Part shown: positions 5,114 through 9,970 of the stretch, in pieces
Numbering within the stretch: position 1 is the first letter of the stretch
How the letters are laid out: every line of letters starts with the position of its first letter
Assembly: GCA_016462375.1 (NCBI GenBank)
Contig: JAEMTJ010000007.1
Coordinates: 13,993-23,962 of the forward strand
Direction of reading: 5' to 3'
DNA: 9,970 nt
Source: Rhodoluna sp.
GTDB taxonomy: Bacteria > Actinomycetota > Actinomycetes > Actinomycetales > Microbacteriaceae
Program-made: the position numbers and the translations under genes
Notes under the pieces: generated by a model
Databases searched by the model: none
Seen by the model: the letters and a program-made list of their open reading frames with translations, nothing else
What the model was told of the DNA's origin: nothing

Positions 5114-7267
5114 ATGAGACCTTTAAGTAATTTTGTCATTCGACACAGCAAACTATCCCTCTTTGGCTTTATTGCTTTAGTGCTACTTTCCCTTATCGGT
5201 GGCTTCCAAGCCTTTGGCAACCTAAAAGGTGGCGGCTATAACGACCCCGGCAGTGATTCTGACAAAGTCACTCAGATGCTGGTCAAAGACTTTGGCCAGA
5301 CTGATCCAGAGGTAGTGCTGGTAGTGGACATGGGCAGAAACGCTGACGATGTTCAGTCATCATCAAACGGTGACCTGATCGCCGCAGAACTTGCTAAGAC
5401 CGATGGTGTCGAAACAGTCTCCTCCTACTATTCATTAGGCAGAACACCAACTTTGAAATCAAAAGACGGCGCTGCCGTTTACTTCTTCGCAAAACTGGAG
5501 GAAGGCTCTAAGACAGCAGCTGTGTCTAAAGAGATCCAAGATACTTTCAGCGGTAATCACTTCGGTGCCACTATCTACGTAGCTGGTTGGGGGCCGGTAA
5601 CCAGCGAAATCAATCACACTATTGAAAGCGACCTGACTAAAGCAGAGTCGGTGGCTGTTCCTGTAACGCTTCTTCTCATGATTTTTGTTTTTGGTTCGGT
5701 AGTCGCAGCAGGTTTACCGCTGATGATTGCAGGATTAACAATCCTCGGGTCTTTCTTCTTCATCTGGTTAGCCTCTCTGTTCACAGACACCTCTACCTTC
5801 TCGGTGAACCTAGTCACCGGTCTGGGTTTGGGCTTGGGTATCGACTACGCATTATTGATGGTCAGTAGATTCAGAGAAGAACGGGCTAAAGAGCAAGACG
5901 TTGCAACTTCAGTTGAGGCAACCATGCTCTCCGCCGGGAGAACGGTGTTCTTCTCTGGAGTCACCGTTGCTCTGGTGATGATCTCAATGAACTTCTTCCC
6001 GCAGTACTTCCTCAAGTCGTTTGCATATGCAGGGTTGGTAGCTGTATTTATAGCGTTAGCAGCAGCGCTCATTGCATTGCCTGCAATGATGAATCTTCTC
6101 GGCGATGGCATCAACAAGTGGCCACTGTTTAGACACCGACCTCAGAAGGATGAAGGGGTTTGGTCTAAGCTTGCCAAGTTTGTGATGAGGAGACCGGTGG
6201 CAATTATTTTGGTGTCAGTTCTTGGCTTAGGCTCACTTGCGGCCCTTGGCATGAATGTGAAACTAGGCCAGGTCGATGACCGAATCCTTCCTAGCAATAA
6301 CCGAGTTGTGTTAGCCACCGACCAGATCCGAGATCGTTTCGATGGTAGAGAAGGTTCGCCGATTGAAATTCTGGTAAAAAACTCTGATGACGACCGAGTT
6401 ATGGCTTACGCAGAAAAGCTTTCGACACAGGCCCACATCACTCGAGTAAAAACTTCAACCGGTGTTTACGAAAATGGAGCACTCACTTCTTCGACAGACC
6501 CCTACGTGGGTAAGTATGTCAACGGAAATTGGACAAGAATCGTTGCCATCGCCGATGTGGAACCTAGAAGCCCTGACGGTGAAGCTGTCACCAAAGACAT
6601 CAGAGCAATCTCAAGCAACTTCGATCAGTTGCTTGTTGGTGGGTCTTCAGCCATATACACCGATGCACTAAGTGCCATTACCACTAACTTGCCGTGGGCC
6701 GCACTGTGGATTGTTTTCTCTACCATGGTGCTCCTGTTCCTATTCACCGGCTCTTTGATCTTGCCTATCAAGGCAGTAATCCTAAACTTCGCTTCGCTGT
6801 TCGCAACCATGGGGTTCTTAGTCTGGGTGTTTATGGACGGAAACCTGCACTGGCTACTTGGCGACTTTGCGGCGACCGGAACTATTGATTCGTCTTCTCT
6901 GGTGTTGGTTGCAGTAATAAGTTTCGGTTTGTCGATGGACTACGAGCTGTTCTTGCTCTCTCGCATCAAAGAACAACACGACCTAGGTCTAGACACAACT
7001 GAATCTGTTGCTGTTGGTTTGCAAAGATCAGGTCGCATCATTACGACAGCTGCCTTAGTTCTAGCAGTTTCATTCTTTGCTTTTGCTTCAAGTGGTGTGA
7101 GTATCATGAAGATGCTTGGTCTAGGAATTGCCTTTGCAGTGCTGTTGGATGCAACAGTAATTAGAGCGCTGTTGGTTCCAGCCCTGATGAGGCTGTTTGG
7201 AGATACCAACTGGTACGCACCAAAGTGGATGAAATGGGTGCAGAAAAAAGTTGGACTAGAACACTAG
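5114..7267 (+). CDS. MMPL-family (RND superfamily) transporter
   Basis: A 717-residue proton-driven exporter of the inner membrane, the usual length for the family. Two homologous halves are visible. Each has one membrane helix (TM1 about 13-33), a soluble porter domain (about 40-170 and 385-520), and then a five-helix bundle. The proton-relay Asp-Tyr pairs of MmpL proteins are present in both halves: GIDYALL (Asp244-Tyr245) and SMDYELF (Asp609-Tyr610). Substrates may be lipids or drugs; the sequence does not say which. A MarR regulator lies convergently at its 3' end and is a plausible regulator. The start at 5114 matches the usual short basic N-terminus (MRPLSNFVIRHSKLS) before TM1. No terminator follows; its TAG stop overlaps that of marR. 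Confidence 0.93.
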   Translation: MRPLSNFVIRHSKLSLFGFIALVLLSLIGGFQAFGNLKGGGYNDPGSDSDKVTQMLVKDFGQTDPEVVLVVDMGRNADDVQSSSNGDLIAAELAKTDGVETVSSYYSLGRTPTLKSKDGAAVYFFAKLEEGSKTAAVSKEIQDTFSGNHFGATIYVAGWGPVTSEINHTIESDLTKAESVAVPVTLLLMIFVFGSVVAAGLPLMIAGLTILGSFFFIWLASLFTDTSTFSVNLVTGLGLGLGIDYALLMVSRFREERAKEQDVATSVEATMLSAGRTVFFSGVTVALVMISMNFFPQYFLKSFAYAGLVAVFIALAAALIALPAMMNLLGDGINKWPLFRHRPQKDEGVWSKLAKFVMRRPVAIILVSVLGLGSLAALGMNVKLGQVDDRILPSNNRVVLATDQIRDRFDGREGSPIEILVKNSDDDRVMAYAEKLSTQAHITRVKTSTGVYENGALTSSTDPYVGKYVNGNWTRIVAIADVEPRSPDGEAVTKDIRAISSNFDQLLVGGSSAIYTDALSAITTNLPWAALWIVFSTMVLLFLFTGSLILPIKAVILNFASLFATMGFLVWVFMDGNLHWLLGDFAATGTIDSSSLVLVAVISFGLSMDYELFLLSRIKEQHDLGLDTTESVAVGLQRSGRIITTAALVLAVSFFAFASSGVSIMKMLGLGIAFAVLLDATVIRALLVPALMRLFGDTNWYAPKWMKWVQKKVGLEH

Positions 7268-7794
7268 TCCTTGTTGAGTGTGCTCTTCAGATGCGCAATA
7301 AGCTTTGTATTTAAACGCAAATACTCAAGTAGTTCTGCATCTGTGAAAACAGAAAACAGTTCAGACATTTTCTTTTCGTGCTTAGGCATCATTTGCTTAG
7401 CTAATGCTTCTGTCTTAGCTGTTACAGAAATCAAATACACACGCTTATCGTGAGGCCCAACCTGTCTAGTGACCAGACCTTCTTTTTCTAACACATCAAC
7501 AAGTCTCGTGATAGCTCTTGGAGTGACATCTAGTAACTCAGCGGCTTCACCCATGGTGAGCGTCTTGTGTCTAACTAGGATGGCAATCAACATCAACTGA
7601 GGTGCTGAACCTTGCCAATCGGTATCGATGGTTCTCTCTAGCCATCTTGAGAACAGGTGACCTAATCGGAGTGTTACAGCAGCGCTTAATGGCCCACGCT
7701 TATTTTTAGGGACTTTGCTGAGCGCTTCAGCTTCGCCCTCGAAGACTCTTCTGATCTCCTCAGGCGGGCTAATTCTTCCCTCTTTATCGCGCAT
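7264..7794 (-). CDS. MarR-family transcriptional regulator
   Basis: A 176-residue winged helix-turn-helix repressor. Residues 79-104 (LTMGEAAELLDVTPRAITRLVD as core) form the HTH, and VTRQVGPHDKRVYLISVT (108-125) forms the wing, with the family-typical Asp116-Lys-Arg118. The N-terminal 35 or so residues are an extension beyond most MarR proteins. The first Met at 7794 fits, but no SD precedes it; CAAAAT ends 7 nt before the ATG, so leaderless translation is possible. It overlaps the MMPL gene by 4 bases at the stop codons and is divergent from dcd across 70 bp. MarR proteins often control adjacent efflux genes, so MMPL is the obvious candidate target, though this is inference. Confidence 0.9.
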   Translation of the reverse strand: MRDKEGRISPPEEIRRVFEGEAEALSKVPKNKRGPLSAAVTLRLGHLFSRWLERTIDTDWQGSAPQLMLIAILVRHKTLTMGEAAELLDVTPRAITRLVDVLEKEGLVTRQVGPHDKRVYLISVTAKTEALAKQMMPKHEKKMSELFSVFTDAELLEYLRLNTKLIAHLKSTLNKD

Positions 7795-7820
7795 AAGTTC
7801 TATTTTGCCTTACACACCAA

Positions 7821-7841
7821 CAAGCAACAGCACAGAGCTTG
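7821..7841. promoter_or_regulatory. Inverted repeat in the marR-dcd intergenic region
   Basis: CAAGC (7821-7825) and GCTTG (7837-7841) are perfect inverted arms with an 11-bp spacer. The left arm overlaps a possible marR -35 (TTGCTT on the minus strand, 7822-7827, 16 bp from CAAAAT). It could be an autoregulatory operator, but the arms are short. Confidence 0.25.
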
Positions 7842-7851
7842 CATCTCAGGG

Positions 7852-7857
7852 TAACCT
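7852..7857 (+). promoter_or_regulatory. -10 element of dcd, leaderless configuration
   Basis: TAACCT fits the actinobacterial TAnnnT -10 and ends exactly 7 bases before the dcd ATG at 7865, so the start codon would be the 5' end of the mRNA. The intervening TTTTCTT contains no Shine-Dalgarno sequence. No good -35 is seen, which is common for such promoters. Confidence 0.5.
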
Positions 7858-7864
7858 TTTCTTT

Positions 7865-8467
7865 ATGTTGCTTTCAGATCGCGATATTCGCGCACAAATT
7901 GAACAAGGCCGGATTGGTCTAGACCCACTAGAGATGTCCCTATTACAGCCATCCAGCATGGATGTCAGATTAGACAGGTTCTTCAGATTATTCGATAACC
8001 ACAAGTATGCATTCATCGATCCGGCTGAGAACCAACCAGATCTGACAAGACTTATTGAAGTCAAAGCAGACGAGCCGTTCATCCTGCACCCGGGTGAGTT
8101 CGTTCTAGGTTCAACCTATGAGTTCGTAACCCTGCCTGATGACATCGCAGCAAGACTCGAGGGTAAATCTTCTTTAGGAAGGCTAGGTCTCCTAACCCAC
8201 TCAACAGCAGGCTTTGTTGACCCTGGTTTCCAAGGTCACGTAACCCTAGAGCTATCTAACGTTGCAACCTTGCCAATCAAACTATGGCCAGGCATGAAGA
8301 TCGGTCAGCTCTGTTACTTCCAGCTATCAAGCCCTAGTGAAACCCCATACGGTTCAGCTAAATACAACAGCAGATACCAGGGCCAAAGAGGCCCAACGGC
8401 ATCTCGTTCATACCTCAACTTCTACCAAACAGACGTTGGTAACGAACCGCTGGAGCAAAGCGAATAG
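7865..8467 (+). CDS. dcd: dCTP deaminase (probably bifunctional, dUMP-forming)
   Basis: A 200-residue enzyme of the dUTPase fold that deaminates dCTP for thymidylate synthesis. Key blocks are MLLSDRDIRAQIEQGRIG (1-18), QPSSMDVRL (28-36), GKSSLGRLGLLTHSTAGFVD (100-119), HVTLELSN (125-132, with catalytic Glu129) and YQGQRGPTASRS (171-182). From memory the sequence is very close to M. tuberculosis Dcd, which also hydrolyses dUTP and releases dUMP directly, so the same activity is likely. It is about 10 residues longer at the C-terminus than that enzyme. ATG at 7865 is chosen because homologues start MLLSDRD; an upstream in-frame ATG at 7715 lies inside marR and would add 50 unrelated residues. 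The mRNA is probably leaderless. Confidence 0.95.
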   Translation: MLLSDRDIRAQIEQGRIGLDPLEMSLLQPSSMDVRLDRFFRLFDNHKYAFIDPAENQPDLTRLIEVKADEPFILHPGEFVLGSTYEFVTLPDDIAARLEGKSSLGRLGLLTHSTAGFVDPGFQGHVTLELSNVATLPIKLWPGMKIGQLCYFQLSSPSETPYGSAKYNSRYQGQRGPTASRSYLNFYQTDVGNEPLEQSE

Positions 8468-8471
8468 AGCT

Positions 8472-8520
8472 TAAAAGTAAATGGCCCGTCATAAGACGGG
8501 CCATTTCCATTTAACTTTTA
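8472..8520. terminator. Bidirectional terminator between dcd and the MFS gene
   Basis: A perfect 12-bp stem, AAATGGCCCGTC (8479-8490) and GACGGGCCATTT (8495-8506), closes an ATAA loop. Outer arms TAAAAGT (8472-8478) and ACTTTTA (8514-8520) are also perfect inverted copies. T-rich tracts follow the stem on both strands. The right outer arm contains the stop codon of the convergent MFS gene (8518-8520). Confidence 0.85.
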
Positions 8521-9852
8521 TTCAATAACTTTAGGATTTGGGTGCACTTTTAGTAACCAGAACAAGCCTGCTGCTAACACAATCATGATTCCGATGATTC
8601 CAAACACTGTTGCATTTGCAAACCCTGCCGCCGCTGCTGCCATCAAGGAGAGTGACCAAAGTGTTGGAGAAAGGAATGATGCAGCCCTTCCTGTTGTTTG
8701 GTAAAGACCGAAGATTTCACCTTCACGATTCTCTGGAGCAAATCGTGCAACGAAAGTTCTTGATGAAGCTTGTGCTGGACCTACGAATAGACAAAGCGCT
8801 AAACCGAACACCCAATATGTTATTGAACCTAGACCTGCGAATGCGAAGACGCCTGCACCAGCGATTAGCATTCCAAAGAGTGAAATGACAATGACTTTCT
8901 TAGTGCCAATCTTGTTGTCTATTGCACCGCCAATAAAAGCTCCAATGCCTGAGACTATGTTTGCAGCGACACCGAACATAATCACTCCAGTCTGGCTAAA
9001 GCCAAATGCAACAGAGCCAAGAATGGCACCAAAGGTGAAAACACCGGCTAGACCATCTCTATAGACAGCTGATGCGAGTAAAAACTTGAGTGCATCGGGG
9101 TTGTCTCTTCTTAGTTTTTTGATTTGTGCGATGAGGGCTTTGTAACTATCGATGATTGATTCACGCTTTGCCTGTATTGCGCTCTTCGGGATTTCTGGAA
9201 CAAATAGAATCAAAGGAATTGTGAAGATAACCATCCAAGCTGCAGCGAAGAGGAAAATTACACGAATGTTAAGTGCGCCTTCTTCGGTTGGATAAATTGG
9301 GTGACCAGGCAAGAAACATAACACTAGTGAACCTAGAAGCAGAATAATTCCACCGACGTAACCGATACCCCAAGCGATGCCGGAGACACGTGCCATGTTG
9401 GAAGCATTAGTAACTTGCTTCAACATCGCGTAGTAGTTGATGAAAGCTGTTTCTTGAACAACGCTTCCAATTGCGTAGAGAACTAAACCAAAGATAAAGA
9501 ACTCAGGTTTTGGTTCAACAAAATATGAGGCAACCATAAGGGATACCAATATCCCTGAGTTGATCAGGAGCCAACGCTTTCGGTGGCCCGCGGTGTCAGT
9601 TCTTCTTCCGAACACCGGAGCGCTAATGGCTACCAGGATTCCCGCGATAGCCCCTGCCCAACCTAGTTGCTGGGCCAGCGAGTCCACATCTCCGTTGGCA
9701 GCGAATGAGGTGCCAGTGATGTATGTGGCAAAGATGAAGGTTTGGATGATGGTTGGATATGGCTGTTCAGCCCAGTCCCATAGCATCCAGGCCCAAGTAG
9801 CGTGTTTAGAGATTGGTTTAGTAGTTGTCATAGTGCCTAGTTTGGTGGGCAT
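8518..9852 (-). CDS. MFS transporter, UMF1/Atg22-like family
   Basis: A 444-residue polytopic transporter (about 12 helices). The N-terminal block LWDWAEQPYPT (24-34), then IIQTFIFATY, is the hallmark of the UMF1 (Atg22-like) branch of the major facilitator superfamily. The MFS loop motif appears as GRRTDTAGHRKRW (82-94), and a second, degenerate copy as GGAIDNKIGTKK in the second half. Its substrate is unknown; the Atg22 family includes amino-acid exporters of the yeast vacuole, but this cannot be carried over safely. The start may be at 9852 (MPTKLGT) or at Met8 (ATG 9829-9831, MTTTKPIS). Neither has a clear SD. It converges with dcd, sharing its terminator. Confidence 0.9.
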   Translation of the reverse strand: MPTKLGTMTTTKPISKHATWAWMLWDWAEQPYPTIIQTFIFATYITGTSFAANGDVDSLAQQLGWAGAIAGILVAISAPVFGRRTDTAGHRKRWLLINSGILVSLMVASYFVEPKPEFFIFGLVLYAIGSVVQETAFINYYAMLKQVTNASNMARVSGIAWGIGYVGGIILLLGSLVLCFLPGHPIYPTEEGALNIRVIFLFAAAWMVIFTIPLILFVPEIPKSAIQAKRESIIDSYKALIAQIKKLRRDNPDALKFLLASAVYRDGLAGVFTFGAILGSVAFGFSQTGVIMFGVAANIVSGIGAFIGGAIDNKIGTKKVIVISLFGMLIAGAGVFAFAGLGSITYWVFGLALCLFVGPAQASSRTFVARFAPENREGEIFGLYQTTGRAASFLSPTLWSLSLMAAAAAGFANATVFGIIGIMIVLAAGLFWLLKVHPNPKVIE

Positions 9853-9863
9853 TGGCGCATCTT

Positions 9864-9891
9864 TTGTGATTTCGGGGGCAAGGTTTCACAA
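9864..9891. repeat. Inverted repeat upstream of the MFS gene
   Basis: TTGTGA (9864-9869) and TCACAA (9886-9891) are perfect 6-bp inverted arms separated by 16 bp. It lies 12-39 bases before the ATG at 9852. It may be an operator or a leader hairpin; the spacing does not fit a CRP site (6-bp spacer). Confidence 0.3.
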
Positions 9892-9909
9892 CAATTAGCC
9901 GTGAGCGAA

Positions 9910-9930
9910 CTTGAGCCGAGTGTTATCAAG
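9910..9930. promoter_or_regulatory. HAIR-like (HspR operator) element
   Basis: CTTGAGC, seven bases, TATCAAG matches the HspR-binding inverted repeat CTTGAGT-N7-ACTCAAG at 11 of 14 positions. The CTTGA/TCAAG arms are perfect and carry the exact 11-bp spacing. It ends 6 bases before a strong -35 box. The consensus is established knowledge for actinobacterial heat-shock genes; its use here is inferred. Confidence 0.5.
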
Positions 9931-9936
9931 TTTTTC

Positions 9937-9964
9937 TTGACATAAAGGGGTGAAAATGTAAACT
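9937..9964 (+). promoter_or_regulatory. Strong sigma-70-type promoter reading out of the window
   Basis: TTGACA (9937-9942), a perfect -35, is followed after 16 bp by TAAACT (9959-9964), a fair -10. Transcription would start near 9971, just past the window end. The gene it drives is not visible. Confidence 0.6.
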
Positions 9965-9969
9965 TGAGT
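9963..9969. promoter_or_regulatory. Left half of a second HAIR-like element
   Basis: CTTGAGT is an exact HAIR half-site that overlaps the last bases of the -10 box. It lies within AACTTGAG (9961-9968), which repeats 9908-9915. The second half would fall at about 9977-9983, outside the window. Confidence 0.4.
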
Positions 9970-9970
9970 C

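Noticed and set aside
7715..7864. N-terminal extension of dcd within the marR region
   Set aside because: Homologues start MLLSDRD; the extension is antisense to marR and includes the probable dcd promoter.

Overview
The window looks like chromosome of a small-genome, moderate-GC actinobacterium, probably Microbacteriaceae (perhaps the freshwater Rhodoluna/Aquiluna 'Luna' group; inferred from gene content and from moderate rather than high GC, not proven). Pointers are the 78-residue mycobacterial-type L28, a Dcd very close in sequence to the M. tuberculosis enzyme, the fused CopD/CtaG protein, and promoters that seem to start transcription at or next to the start codon. I see no mobile element, CRISPR array, rRNA or tRNA.

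Left part (1-1357): a tight ribosomal protein operon rpmB-rpmG-rpsN ends in a good terminator. A monocistronic HU-type nucleoid protein gene follows, with its own terminator and an upstream region rich in inverted and direct repeats. All three ribosomal proteins are the zinc-independent type that lacks CxxC pairs. Arginine codons here are almost all CGT/CGC, as expected for highly expressed genes.

Middle part (1379-7267): a fused CopD/CtaG membrane protein (copper handling and cytochrome c oxidase assembly) lies 4 bp upstream of a Pif1/RecD-like helicase that starts with TTG, so the two are probably translationally coupled. A DUF2834 membrane protein faces the helicase tail to tail. It is divergent, across 43 bp, from a large MMPL (RND-superfamily) exporter.

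Right part (7264-9970): a MarR-family regulator converges on the exporter with stop codons sharing one CTAG, and is a natural candidate regulator for it. dcd (dCTP deaminase, probably also dUTPase) is divergent from marR and probably leaderless. It ends in a 12-bp-stem terminator shared with a convergent UMF1/Atg22-like MFS transporter. The last 60 bases hold a strong rightward promoter flanked by sequences resembling HspR operators (HAIR), so a heat-shock chaperone operon such as dnaK or clpB probably starts just outside the window.

Most genes are ordinary housekeeping or transport genes. The less usual points are regulatory: the HAIR-like promoter, the repeat-rich HU leader, the leaderless promoters, and the zinc-independent ribosomal set without a visible Zur box.
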